Source of the DNA: Rhyacophila brunnea
Taxonomy: Eukaryota; Arthropoda; Insecta; Trichoptera; Rhyacophilidae
Length of the DNA stretch: 64,000 bases
Assembly (NCBI GenBank): GCA_022495005.1
Contig: JAGYXB010001414.1
Location: 558,001-622,000, forward strand
Reading direction: 5' to 3'
Shown: piece by piece, positions 34,108 to 45,204 of the stretch
Layout: every line of letters begins with the position of its first letter
Position numbering within the stretch: position 1 is the stretch's first letter
Position numbers and translations under genes: made by a program
The notes under the pieces: generated by a model
What the model was told of the DNA's origin: nothing
The model's database searches: none
Seen by the model: only the letters and a program-made list of their open reading frames with translations

Positions 34108-35359
34108 TTACCGGTAGTCCCAGAAGTACCCGACCTGACGTATAGATAGCAGTTGTTGTTTGAAAATAATGACCATAATAGAAAGTATCAACTTTATAAA
34201 GCGTAAGTTTGAAGTTTGACGACGCTATGTTGTTCAGTAATTATTTGTCAGCCATCAAAATTGAACGCTCTCAGTGAATTTGTAAACATGGAAAAAATTG
34301 GTCATAGTTATGTGATACAATACTTTCATTTGAAAGGCTTCAGTCCAACCAATATCAAAACGGCACTAGATTCGACTCTAGCTGAGTTTAAACGAGCTCG
34401 GACGAGCTGCCAAGACGAACATCGCAGTGGTCGACCAAATGAGGTGACCATGCCAGAAATGGTGACGAAAATCCACAAAATGGTATTGGATGAACGTCGA
34501 CTGATATTGCGCGACCTAGCAGGCATGGTAGGCATTATAAAAAGTGCTGCACATCACACATTGACTGAAAATTTGGACATGAGAAAGCTGTACGCAAGGT
34601 GGGTGCCGCGATTACTCACAATGGAACAAAAACAGCATCATGAGGATGTTTCAATCGAGTGTTTGGCGAAGTTTCACAGCAATAAAGCAGAGTTTTTGCG
34701 TCTATCCATAACCATGGATGACACATGGGTCCATCACTTCCCACCTGAGATGAAAGAACAGTCAAAAAATCGACTGAAAGGGGAGAATCGGCTCCAAAGA
34801 AGGCAAAGACAGTTCCATCTGCAGGCAAGGTCATGGCGTCAGTTTTTTGGGATGTGCGTGGGGTTATTTTTATTGATTATCTCCAGAAATGAAAATCAAT
34901 CAACGGCGTGTATTATGCAAACTTATTGCAGCGTTTGAGTGATGAAATCAAGAAAAAACAACCGCATTTGGCGAAAAAGAAAGTTTCATTTCATCAGGAC
35001 AATTCATCAGTTCACACATCCGTTATCGCGATGGCCAAAATCAATGAATTAAAAGTTCAAATTGCTTCTTCACGCACCCTATTCACCAGAATAACCCCCT
35101 CGGATTATTTTCTGTTTCCAAACTTGAAAAAATGGGTCAGTGGTAAAAGATTTGCCAACAATGAAGAGGTGGAGTCTGCCGTTGGTGGCTATTTTGAGGA
35201 GCTCGACGATTCTCAGTATAAAGAGGATATCGAAGCTATTGAACATCGCTGGGAAAAGTGTATCGACCTAAAAAGAGACTACGTAGAGAAAAAAAAATAT
35301 TTTTTCTTAAATTTTTTGTGTTTTCTTTGTTAGGTCGGGTACTTCTGGGACTACCCTCA
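34108..35359 (+). mobile_element. mariner element 2, different subfamily from element 1
   Basis: The inverted ends GGTAGTCCCAGAAGTACCCG lie at 34113 and, reversed, up to about 35355. TA flanks are at 34106-34107 and 35360-35361. The length of about 1.25 kb is slightly short because part of the transposase is deleted. TIR sequence and protein differ clearly from the mariner 1.2 kb to its left, so the two came from separate lineages. Confidence 0.9.
34288..35333 (+). pseudogene. mariner transposase, internally deleted and frameshifted
   Basis: ATG at 34288 gives MEKIGHSYVIQYFHLKGFSP. The next part jumps from IKTALDSTL straight to AEFKRARTSCQDEHRSGRP, missing roughly 15 residues of the usual HTH2 segment (compare YNWLNEFKRG in element 1). 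The first catalytic position reads ITMDDTWVHHFPPE (DE changed to DD). A frameshift follows KEQSKN. The downstream frame (34908-35333) has YYANLLQRLSDEIKKKQPHL, FHQDNSSVH (second Asp) and ITPSDYFLFPNLKKW (third Asp), then a normal C-terminus RDYVEKKKYFF. It is dead as it stands. Confidence 0.85.
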
Positions 35360-35852
35360 TATCTTGTATTATTCAAAATATATCACACGATTTTAGAATG
35401 CATTATTTTGTTGACTGGAATAGAATAAACTTAACAAAAAATACATATGTTGGTATTTATTTTATTTTATTTTAATTGGGAAGCCTCACAGTCGACATTG
35501 CAAGTACATAGTACTACATTTTACATAATATACAAGGACCAATAATGGGTTCCCACATTTATTTTTACATTTATATTAAATTAAAACAAAGTGAAAGAGA
35601 AGAATCAACTTTAAAATAAGTATATAATATAAGATAGGTGTTTACGTACGTGTGTATATGTGGGTGAGAATGCGTGGGAGTAGGCTTTGGAATTTATTGC
35701 GGTAGTGTGAAGTTAGTTTTGTATGTTTTATCACAAATTGTTTTTGTGAATGTGTCAAATGTTAGGTGTAAAATGTCTGTATCACTGAAAAGATTATTGT
35801 ACGTAGTCACATTCTAACGAATACAGCATTACTAGCGTAGTTAGTGTTGTGT

Positions 35853-37547
35853 TTAGGTATATGGAATAATTTTTGAGAGCGCGTGCGTTTCTGGGGTACA
35901 TTTAAACATAATGCTGGACTGCACTATTTCGATCGAGTCAATGGCGTTATGTATGATTTGGTGTAGGAATTTAATGTCGTGGACAGTGCGTCGTGATTCC
36001 AGGGAGTTGATGTTGTAGTTATGTGTGCTGGTGGAATTATGTTGTGTTACTTGGGTTGGAGGTGATGATTTGTGATATCTTAGGTACTTGATGAATCGTT
36101 TTTGTACTTTTTCAAGTCTGATTTTTTGTGATTTATAGGTGGGTGACCAAATAATAGAAGCGAACTCTAAGATGCTGCGTACGTAGGAGAAATAAAGTAG
36201 TTTTATGACGTGTGTGTTGGTGAACGGCTTACCTGTACGCAAAACAAAACATAATGCTTTTGAGGATTTTTGTGCAATGTGATCAATATGAGCATTAAAG
36301 TTTAGCTTTATATCCAATAGGACGCCCAGGTCTCTGACTACCGGAGTGAATGGGATTGGCGCGGAGTTAATTTCATATTGAAATTTTATTGGTGTACGGT
36401 TTCTTGTAAAATAAATAGATTGACACTTGGAAGCATTTAGAGTAAGGAGATTCTGGTCACAGTATGATGTTAGGCGTTCTATGTCTTCTTGCAGTCTATG
36501 GCAGTCAGCAAGGCTATTCACCTCCGTGTATAGCTTTAGATCGTCTGCATATAAAATATAGTTTGCGCGTTGAAAACACTTGCCGATGTCATTGATATAT
36601 GAGTTGAATAAAAGTGGCCCCAGATGAGAACCCTGGGGAACGCCTGAGGGAATAGAGATAAAGTTTGAGCGGTGTCCACCAATAACTACTGCTTGGCATC
36701 GGTTGTGAATGTATGAAGTAAACCAGCGGAGTAGATCTCCGTGAATACCAAGTAGGTCTAGTTTCTGGATCAGGATAGTATGATTAACTCTATCAAAGGC
36801 CTTAGAAAAATCGGTGTAGATGGTATCTACTTGCGATTTTTTATCCATGGAATTAAGAAGATAACTAGAGAATATTGCAAGATTTGTTACTACCGACCTG
36901 CGTTGCATGAAACCGTGTTGTTTTTCGCTAATGTTTTTACATATAGCAGGGTAAAGTTGATCATATACTATACGTTCGAAAAGTTTACTGAGTACTGATA
37001 GTATCGAGATTGGTCTGTAGTTTACTGCTCTCAAAGTGGAGCCGTTTTTGAAAATTGGGATCACAAACGCTTCTTTCAACTTGCGCGGAAATATGCCGTC
37101 TCGGAGAGATTTTTTGAAGATTATGGATAAGGGATATACAAGCTCATTTGCGCAGTTGATTATGTAAACTGGGTGGATATTATCACTTCCTGTGACTTTG
37201 CTTACATCAATGGTTTTAAGGTATTTCAGGACGATGTTTTCGGTGATGATTATATTTGACGTCGCGGCGATGTTGTTATTTGAGTTGATGCTGGATAGGC
37301 ATGGATCTAGATTGGGATCAGAATTGAAAGTTGTCAAGAAATATGTAGAAAATAATTCGGTGACTTCAATGTCATCTGAAGCAGTGACGCCGTTGTAATG
37401 GATGTTTTTGGGGATTGTATGAAGTTTTCGCTTGTTTTTGACGAAGGTCCAAAAATATTTAGGGTGGGACTTAATGGAGCTTTCGGATATTGTGGCACTC
37501 TGTCTGCAATTTCTTTTGCCTTTCCCGTAATATACTAAAAGATTCAT
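35853..37547 (-). pseudogene. LINE ORF2, reverse transcriptase part (564 codons open)
   Basis: Long frame with the standard RT blocks in order: SDNIHPVYIINCANEL, NYRPISILSVLSKLFERIV, ISEKQHGFMQRRS, IYTDFSKAFDRVNHTIL (catalytic Asp), GVPQGSHLGPLLFNSYINDI, YADDLKLYTEVNSLAD (catalytic DD pair), LNASKCQSIYFTR and VRDLGVLLDIKLNFNAHI. A C-terminal region ends near AL-SKIIPYT. All catalytic residues are present, so this is the best preserved enzyme in the window. It is separated from the endonuclease by a frameshift near 37550-37610 and a stop near 37990, so no full ORF2 exists. It would reverse-transcribe its own RNA at the nicked chromosomal site. Confidence 0.9.
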
Positions 37548-37604
37548 AATCTAGATAGTCACCATGAGTTTTCCATTTTTTATTGTACTTGTCTTTTTGT
37601 TTAA

Positions 37605-38579
37605 TTATTTTGATAAGAGGTGTCGAATACCATCGAGGAAATGCTGAATTTTTGTAGCTTTTTTAGGAATATGTAGCTCGATACTTTTGTTGAGAATGTT
37701 ATAAAAACGTTCTACGGCATCATCAATTTGAGGTGTACTAAGACATTGAGACCAGTTGACAGAAGATAAATAGTTATTAATGGATGTATAGTCGCCGCGT
37801 CTAAATGCGAGTGTTTGTTTTTGATTTAACTTAATTCCGGGAGTTAGCACAGTATAAGGAAGATCGATCTCGAGAGCTGGATGATATGTATCCTCTGAGA
37901 CTAATGGGTCATTTGAGTGACGCACTATTACGTCAGTGTTTGACAAAATTAGGTCTAAGGTTCGATTTTGGATATTAGTTTGACCGTTATATTAGTTGAG
38001 TCCAGCTAGCGAAATACTGTCGACAACCAGTGATTCTGTAAAGTTATTTGTTTGAGATGGCGAGAAATATTGTGAGTGAATATGTTTCGTCCAAGATAAA
38101 GAGGGTATATTAAAGTCACCGATCATGAGGAAGCAATCAGCAGGATATTCTACAGTCAGTCTACAGACCGATTGAAAAAAGATAGATAATTTTTGTGAGT
38201 GGTAAGAGGTCCTCCCTGGGATGTATACGCATGCGACATGAAGGTTGTAAGGAGTTCCGAGTGATTTGGAGGTAATAGTTACCCAAATACATTCAATGTT
38301 CTCGGGTTGCCAGGAACATTGATGAACAGCGTTGAGGGTACGCATGGTGCACAGAAAAACACCACCGCCCTTGGATTTTTCAGAGTTAGTGAAGCTACGG
38401 TCGCAGCGGAACACATCGTATCTATTATCAATGATTTCGGCATCAAAGATATCTGGTTGCAGCCAACTTTCAGTGACACCTATGATGTCGTAAGCGTTAC
38501 TCATAACGCTACTGGAAAATTCGTTAGTTTTCAAGCGAAGTCCACGTGTGTTTTGATAATATATAGTAAGATTAGGCAT
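37605..38579 (-). pseudogene. LINE ORF2, apurinic-type endonuclease and linker
   Basis: From ATG at 38579 (MPNLTIYYQNTRGLRLK) the EEP-type endonuclease motifs appear: QNTRG, IIGVTESWL (catalytic Glu), FRCDRS, GGGVFL, HVACVYIPG and MIGDFNIPSLSW (GDFN). A stop lies near 37992. The continuation (NTDVIVRHSNDP...) includes SEDTYHPALEI, where the usual SDHxxL motif reads SEDTYHP, so the catalytic His region is altered. The linker to the RT ends at a frameshift near 37605. The enzyme nicks target DNA to prime reverse transcription. Confidence 0.85.
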
Positions 38580-38972
38580 ATTTTACGAAAGTCTTATTGA
38601 ATGTATTTAGGCCAAAAATATAAGGGTATGTGATAAATAGTTTTTTATTTTTATTTATTAACAAATTAGTGCTAGTAAATAAATGATTTAGGTTCCGATG
38701 ATAATTGTGTATATTATAAGTATTACAGTGCTCAAAGTAGATTATCAAAAAGTACATAACGTAGGTGACTAATTGGATTATAAGTATTTGATGTAAAGAT
38801 AATAATTAGTGACAGTAAGTTGCTTACGATAATATCTATAATGGTATATTTACTAAATGGGTAATAACATCTTTGTGTTAATGTGTGTGTTATGTAAAAC
38901 GTAATATGAAGAAAACAGAAAACATAAATGATTACTATAAGTGAAAAAAAATGCATGTCCATAATATCGCCG

Positions 38973-39540
38973 TTATTCTTTGGCCAGCTTTTCTAGGTCC
39001 CCCTCCGAATTTATGAGGATAGCTGCAGACGTTTCCAGCTTCCTTACGAATATTTTCCCGTTTCTCACCCAAGTAAAACGGAACCCCAGGTCTTTCATGA
39101 TGACTTTGGTTTTGCTGAGGAGAGCCTTAGTTATTGCGTGACGTGCTCGTTCACGTACACCGGGAACGATGGGCCTAGAATGTTTAGAGCTGATGATTGG
39201 CAACCACCCTCTTGAGAGGCCAATCTGCGCATGCCAGAGATAAGTCAGTTTTCAGCTGCCTGCGGGCTAGTTTCGCTACAATAGGTTTCGGCCGGCTGGG
39301 GGTCGGTGAGCGTTGGGCCACCCTCGTCGCGAAAACTATATCGCTGGCGCTAATTTTGACTCCTATCTCGTTACCCAGTTTGGTGGCGAGAGGTCCTCTG
39401 ACTTTCCTTCGGGCACTCCAAGAATTTCTACACTTTCAAGACGGTCCCACTTTTCGATATTGTCGAGGCGTGTTTGCAGCGTGTCGACTGTATCTTTAAG
39501 TTGGGTGATGTTATTTTCGAGTTTATCTATGTATTTGATT
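38973..39540 (-). pseudogene. LINE ORF1 (nucleic-acid-binding protein), C-terminal part
   Basis: The first part, 5'-truncated, shows a heptad-like coiled coil (LENNITQLKDTVDTLQTR, LDNIEKWDRLESVEILGVPE) at about 39410-39530. A frame-broken middle follows, then an open frame 39203-38973 with RERARHAITKALLSKTKVIM, FTWVRNGKIFVRK and INSEGDLEKLAKE. Coiled coil followed by a single-strand nucleic-acid-binding domain ending 'TWVRNGKIF.R' is the usual layout of ORF1 proteins in jockey/CR1-like LINEs, which coat element RNA. At least two frameshifts make it inactive. Confidence 0.7.
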
Positions 39541-39547
39541 TTTTATA

Positions 39548-39912
39548 TGGTACTAGCTGAAGTACCCGGCTTCGCACAGGGTCGCTTCTAAATATCAAAA
39601 ATCGCACTAAATTAAAATCGAATCCAAAATATGCAAACGTTATTAATGTTATTAATATGTAGTAAAAAAAATTAAAATTGCATGGAACAAACAAACAACA
39701 AACGTTGTATTTTACATAATACTAATTTAGAAACCTTCGCAGGTGTGCGCAGAACAACTGACAAAAGTTTCATCGCAATCGGATGAATGGTATAGGGACG
39801 CATACGAATAGAAGAAGAAGATGATTATCTAATTCAGAAATCTTCGTGGGCATGCGCACCATTCACCAAAGTTTCATTGTGAATAGAAGCAGATAAAATA
39901 GAAGAAGAAGAA
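39548..39912. repeat. Insect LINE/SINE-tail repeat (CCCGGCTTCGC head; ATCGCAATCGGATGAA units)
   Basis: The block starts ACTAGCTGAAGTACCCGGC and holds two copies of a unit with AAACCTTCGCAGGTGTGCGC and CATCGCAATCGGATGAATGG, the second decayed. It ends in (GAA)n. The same unit recurs at 41756-41960. The style (short unit ending in a variable microsatellite) suggests 3' ends of an RTE-like LINE or a SINE riding on it. Confidence 0.55.
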
Positions 39913-39914
39913 GA

Positions 39915-40007
39915 TGGTTATTAACAACACCCCCTCAATGATACGCCACTGCGCACTTCGTTGATGAATTTTCCTAGCTCAGTCGGTGAGGGGTTATTAA
40001 TAATAAC
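39915..40007. repeat. Inverted repeat resembling two opposed PPT-LTR junctions
   Basis: On the minus strand TTGAGGGGGTGT precedes TGTTAATAACC (39938-39916). On the plus strand GGTGAGGGG precedes TTATTAATAATAAC (39985-40007). Each looks like a polypurine tract running into an LTR start. They face away from each other with about 47 bases between. Confidence 0.35.
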
Positions 40008-40440
40008 GCTGTTTCCTTTTGAAAAAGTCGGTAATGACTCGGTTTATTTTCGGTATGTAGCGTCCAGTAGATAAAAATTTTTTTACAGGCCAATGTAGGT
40101 GAAGGCGGCAGACAAGTCAACGTGACGCCCGATTACAGCGAACGCGAGAGATATTTCACACCCGTAGGTAAACGGGATGCGAAACTCTCACCGGGGAGTA
40201 CTTTGGCGTTCAAGAAGCGAAGAGATGCGCGGCAAAACTGGTGCGACTGGTCCAGAGTGTTTGAAGAGAGGCTGCTAGTAGAGAAGATGTTGTTCCTGAG
40301 AGAAGATCCGGTAGACTGATAAAAATCTCTCGGATGCGCCCTCTTTTATAGCAGCCTCCCTTATTCTAATTGGTCCAAAGAGTTTGAGAAGGGGTGACCA
40401 AAGATTCTACTATGTCCGTTAATTTCGTACTGCGTAATAT
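40008..40440 (-). promoter_or_regulatory. Promoter-like G+C-richer module, possible LTR fragment
   Basis: On the minus strand the order is GGACCAATTAG (CCAAT box, about 40376), CTATAAAAG (TATA box, 40343-40351), an initiator-like ATCAGTC about 33 bases after the TATA start (40314-40320), then about 270 bases and AATAAA (40043-40048). This is how U3-R-U5 of an LTR is arranged. Neither outer end nor a direct partner was found, so it may be a solo or truncated LTR, or the promoter of an unseen transcript. Composition is distinctly richer in G+C than the flanks. Confidence 0.45.
40089..40320 (+). CDS. Open frame (about 77 codons) after an acceptor-like site; unknown
   Basis: TTTTTTTACAG at 40078-40088 resembles a 3' splice site. 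The frame after it is open to a TGA at 40320 and includes the possible starts GTG 40122 and later ATG 40288. Residues are charged and not repetitive (VTPDYSERERYFTPVGKRDA, FKKRRDARQNWCDWSRVFEE). It overlaps the opposite-strand promoter-like module, so it may simply be antisense to an LTR R region. No family is recognised. Confidence 0.2.
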
Positions 40441-41482
40441 CTCTTGTTTATTTAATAGGAATTTACTGGGTTGTCAGAAGGACCAAGTATCAAAAGATAA
40501 TATATTCTGTGCACGTGGATGGATATATTGACGTTATAAAATATCGTCTATCTAATTCTATGGATTTTATATGAATTTATTTAGAGCATTTAAATAGCTA
40601 TCTCCGGCATAAACTCGCGGTTTTAGTCTTATGCCAGGAGTAAACACACGATTCTATTAGCGTTTAAATTACAAGCATTTACAACTACTTATTAGGTACC
40701 TATTGACATAATAATAGGCCCGGTAATTGTCATCCACCGACCTACACATAAACATTTGTGATTTTACGATGTAAACATGTCTGTTGCCTTTACCCTTTAC
40801 AAATACATATTACTCATATATTCATATAACAGATATATTTATTATGAATACAAAAATCGAATAATATTTCATAAAAGTTGAATTTAAGGAACTCTATGAT
40901 GCTAAGATGTGTTTTCGCGCGTTTAATTCTCGTCTAGCGGGAAACATTTTTGCACACACACCGATGCACACGCATACCAATGGATTGGCCGACCGTTGAG
41001 TTTTTATTTATGCTTCAATTTGGCGGTTGCTACGCGCTCAGTTACTATGCAGTTTGTCGGTGTTGCCGCGTTATCATTTTAAGTAAGGCCATTCGCAGCA
41101 TTCTCTCATACTTACACCGACGTGCACACATACCCACGCGTTGGCTGGTGTTGCCATGTTATACATTGATTCTATAATTATTAATTTAATATAAACGATT
41201 TTACGGATTGAAATATTATTCGATTAGTGTGTCCCACAAGACATATTAATTATTTATATACACTTTTAATACTAATCACTCGCTACCGCGTTCTTCTTCT
41301 TTATGTTTACAGTTATTCTTCTTCTTTCATACTATTACAAAATATATTAATTACACTTATACACTCTTATAATAATCTCTCGCGACGGCATTCCTCGTCT
41401 TTATGTTGGCAATCCTTCTTCCCCATTTATACTAATATACAATTACATAATAAATTTATATCTAACATTTTATATTACATAA
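40441..41482. other. No gene seen
   Basis: AT-rich DNA with a pyrimidine-rich stretch around 41270-41430 containing repeated TTCTTCTTT words. Frames at 40950-41177 and 41227-41556 are hydrophobic or low-complexity chance ORFs. Confidence 0.35.
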
Positions 41483-41613
41483 TCACAGGTTTTATCTTAT
41501 GGAACAAGGTAAATTTACATTCATCATTCTTTTATACTGTATTACCTTGTTCGTAGCAATCGATGCCCCGTTCGATATGTTTACATACCGAACGGGTAGC
41601 GTAAAACCTGTGA
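41483..41613. repeat. Compact palindromic element with three nested stems
   Basis: The outer arms TCACAGGTTTTA (41483) and TAAAACCTGTGA (41602-41613) enclose GAACAAGGTAA/TTACCTTGTTC. A tight hairpin CCCGTTCGATATG-TTTA-CATACCGAACGGG lies at 41567-41596. It resembles a very small MITE or a structured RNA/DNA hairpin. No flanking duplication is certain. Confidence 0.5.
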
Positions 41614-41749
41614 ACAGATAAACAATTATATATGATTAGACAAGGAAGCGTTTTAGGCGTTTTACTAAGCCGTATAGTTAGAGATCAGGTTTACATGTCG
41701 GCTTATTACTAATTAATTTATTAGGCGAAGACACCTACCTACAGGTAGG

Positions 41750-42010
41750 TGGTGACATTATTCTAATTCAGAAACCTTTGCGGATGCGCATACAACCACT
41801 TACCAAAATTGCATCGCAATCGGATGAATGGTATAGGAACGCATACGGGACAGATAGAAAGACAGACAGACAGACAGACATTCATTTTTTTATATAAGAT
41901 CGCGGAAGTGCAAGCAATAAGTTAACAAAAGTTTTATCGCAATCGGATGAACGGTATGGCAGCGCATACAATACGAACAAACAAACAAACAAACAAATAT
42001 TATTTTTTAT
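41750..42010. repeat. LINE/SINE-tail repeat ending in (GACA)n and (AACA)n
   Basis: Two further units of the 39548-39912 repeat (AAACCTTTGCGGATGCGCAT, CATCGCAATCGGATGAATGG; TTTATCGCAATCGGATGAAC) end in (GACA)n at 41861-41880 and (AACA)n at 41973-41995. Confidence 0.6.
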
Positions 42011-43079
42011 ATATTAGATATATATTAGATAACATGATATATATATGGTATAACATGATAAATATTGAAATGCTTAAAATTACCAGTGAATTGAAAAATT
42101 TACCGATTATTTTTTACTAAATTAAAATGCAGAATTGAAAAGTGCAGTGCTTCAAAAATGAAAAAATAATAATTTGAGTATTGCTTGCTATAATCAGTAA
42201 AATCACGGAACTCAGAAATATGGCTATATTTTCAATTTTAGAACGATAGCGTTTAAAATGAAATGCTTTTATGCTATTAATATATTCAATGGAACCATTA
42301 AATGTTACTTTCCAGAATAATAACAGACAAGAGATTATCGTGACAAGTATATCTTTCCTATAAAGTTTATTAATAAAGTATGAATAAAATTGAAATTTTG
42401 ACCGCTATCAAATTCGTTTTTATATTTTTGATTTTATTTCGGTGTAATTATTTGTTACAACTTTACTATAATAAACTTAGTTAAAAATCTACCTCACTGA
42501 CACTATGTACTCTCACTTTATATGTGGGTAATTACACCGCGAGACTCCTTCTACCGCTATCTCGAGCTTAAACTCTTTCAATTTGCTATTCGCACGCACA
42601 AACATTTCTCTATATAGCATTATGATATAATATACTTCGTAGATTCCAACTGGGAGAGCGGAAGAACGCTTTTCACTAAATGCACGTTTAACTTGGCCGT
42701 TTACTTCGCGATAAACTTTTCACCGACTTTAAAAGTTTAATAAGATTCGCACTCGCCAAATTTAAATTATTGTTTATAACATTATTAACTTTCAAACGAG
42801 GACATAATTACCTAAAAGTCAATTTCTACTCAAGAAATGTAAGATAATAATAATACTATGCATTTTCAATATTATGTTATATAATTGGATCCTCAGGTAT
42901 ATTTCTGAGGTGTTCCAAATGATATATATATTATATTAAAAAACGAAAAGCTACCTACGACATTTTTAAATCTATTTTTTTATTAATTAAATACAAAATT
43001 AAACATTATAATAACTTAGGTACATAATTTATAAAACTCCTCAGATATATACAACTACTATAAAACATCTTTTGAAAAA
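42011..43079. other. No gene seen; less AT-rich block 42525-42735
   Basis: AT-rich unique-looking DNA. The block 42525-42735 is less AT-rich, contains GGTAATTACACC (homeodomain-type core) and could be conserved non-coding DNA. Confidence 0.3.
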
Positions 43080-43410
43080 AATACGATGCTAGCGAGACTT
43101 GAACCCACATCCACTGAATTCGCGCCAATGTGCTTTAACAAGCGAGGCATCTGTGTTCTATCTAATTACGATTAAATTAAATAGTAGTTGTTACATTTTT
43201 GAAGCACTTGATAAATTGTATTGATTTTGGCAGTCGGTTTTTATGTTTTATATCAAAATAACATTTACCTTTGTTACTAACCGGTGTCAGGATATCTCTA
43301 TTTTTTGTTCAGCGAATAATTCACAAATTTTGAGAACGTAACATTCAAATGAGCTCATCATTAAAGCACACTGGCGCGAATCCAGTGGATGTCCCCCTGG
43401 GCGTCTTGTT
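43080..43410. repeat. Inverted pair of tRNA-like repeats
   Basis: On the minus strand 43170-43088 reads TTAAAGCACATTGGCGCGAA...GTGGATGTGGGTTCAAGTCTCGC, with a B-box-like GGTTCAAGTC. On the plus strand 43363-43396 reads TTAAAGCACACTGGCGCGAA...CAGTGGATGTCCCC. The two are inverted copies about 190 bases apart and could fold back. The B box is lost in the second. Confidence 0.5.
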
Positions 43411-45200
43411 TTTTTTTTCAAAAATTATGTAAGTACCTATATTCATCAAAGAATGTTATATTTTTAAATCTTGTAATAGGTATATTCGTTGTATAAAATA
43501 TTTAATATAGATATTATTACAAATTGGTTACTATGGCAGCTGCCTTACTTCGATATATGCTGAAATTTGTATACAAATTACATAATATATTAGTACCTAC
43601 TCATTGCTTAAATGTTTTATCGTTTAGTTAAAATATTGTACTCAACTGAGTACTTATAATAAATTACTTGTAAGTAACACTGGTATTCCACAAGTAGTTA
43701 ACAAAATGAAAGCAGACGTGTTTTACTGGAACTAATGGCGGTTATAGATGGAAAACACCCCGAGGATTTTCCCGTACTCGCCAACGCTAAGACCTGATGC
43801 TAAATGCCTAACCTTTCAATATATGGCCACTAAACGTATCCTAATGGACGTCACTATCATAATTTACTATTTACAGTTTAAGACGGTTATTATATCATAT
43901 TATATTATAATATATTAAAATATATAAAAATTCACCTTAGCACGTATATTGTTTTTCTTTAAGTATTATTTTTTAAGCAGATACCTGCTTTGTATGTTAC
44001 AGATTTAAATAAATACCTACATTTATTTCAATTGAAAATTAATGTTGATTTATTATAGATTGATTATGTAAATTATTAAAAATGTAGTATATTATTAACC
44101 AAATAAAATATATTACATTTAAAAGACTCAGTAATTATAATAATAACTCAGATTATTTATTATAATTAAAGAAACTAGAAAAAAATCTTGTGTCATGCCA
44201 AGGATTCTAAATGCTAAGCACCTGACCCAAGCACCAATCTTGCAGAGATTACTTTTAATAACTATGGTATCTGAGGTATTCTCAAATTCCGTCAATTATC
44301 AATTTAATAATTCAATTATCATACCAACATTATTAATTGGATTCATAAATGTTTAGGATTGCATTTTTTACATGCCATGTGCTTACCAATAAAAAATGTT
44401 TATAACAGAAGAGAAAAAAGAAAGATTATTTTAATGTCAATTTTATACACGTCACGAACAAAATAATTAGCAATAAATTGTTGAAATATTTTTTTTAATG
44501 TAGAAGGCTATTATTAATGTTTTTGGACAAACGAAATCAACCATAAACTTGCCACCTAAACAATATCAACTATGAATGTATAATGTTATAGATAAATAAT
44601 AATTAATTAAATTGCAGCGCTAAACGACCAGAACAAAATATTCTATTTTTAAACAATACACGAAACTGGTAATGGTTTATTATAAATGTGAAAACGTTCA
44701 ATAAATAAAAGCAAATGCCCTTGATAAAATAATAATGAATTTATATCATAACAACAGATTGCAAAAATATTTTTTTTTTCAAAATTACGAGTCAATTGCA
44801 AGCTCAAATACAAATTTCTATTGAACATATTTCACTATAATATGATATAAGGCAAATATTTAATTAAATCTATCTACTACACGTGATGTCAAAAATAACA
44901 AAAAAATAAAGCACAGTTTTATTTTCAATTTTAGAACGAAGACAGTTAAAATATTATATGATATAAAAATATTTTATGTGAAAATTAAATGTTTATTTTT
45001 ATAATGAGAAAAAGGTGCAGCATTATAATGACGTTTTTACACGAAGAACAGAACAGTAATAAAGTTTACTAATAACAATAGTCTAATAAATATATTTCAT
45101 AAATACAATTCTAAAAAATGTCTCGTAGGTTACTTGTATTTTTATTCTGCCATTTCATTGACATGATGTCATCCAATAACACACGGTAAAATCTCATCCG
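43411..45200. other. No gene seen
   Basis: Strongly AT-rich with no ORF or shared repeat. Confidence 0.4.
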
Positions 45201-45204
45201 AAAT

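Larger units (their letters stand above)
35455..39545 (-). mobile_element. Near-complete jockey-superfamily LINE, about 4.1 kb
   Basis: Minus-strand element with ORF1 (38973-39540) and an ORF2 with endonuclease then reverse transcriptase (38579-35853). It ends in a 3' tail of (AAATAAAATAAAAT)-type sequence at 35455-35475. The 5' end is truncated within ORF1 near 39545. The RT resembles jockey/Daphne-type insect LINEs. Plus-strand frames across this block are antisense shadows. Confidence 0.85.

Noticed and set aside
34326..34834. Minus-strand frames over mariner 2
   Set aside because: Antisense to the transposase.
36780..38600. Plus-strand frames across the LINE (36780-36998, 37192-37398, 38307-38600)
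   Set aside because: Antisense to recognisable endonuclease and RT coding sequence.
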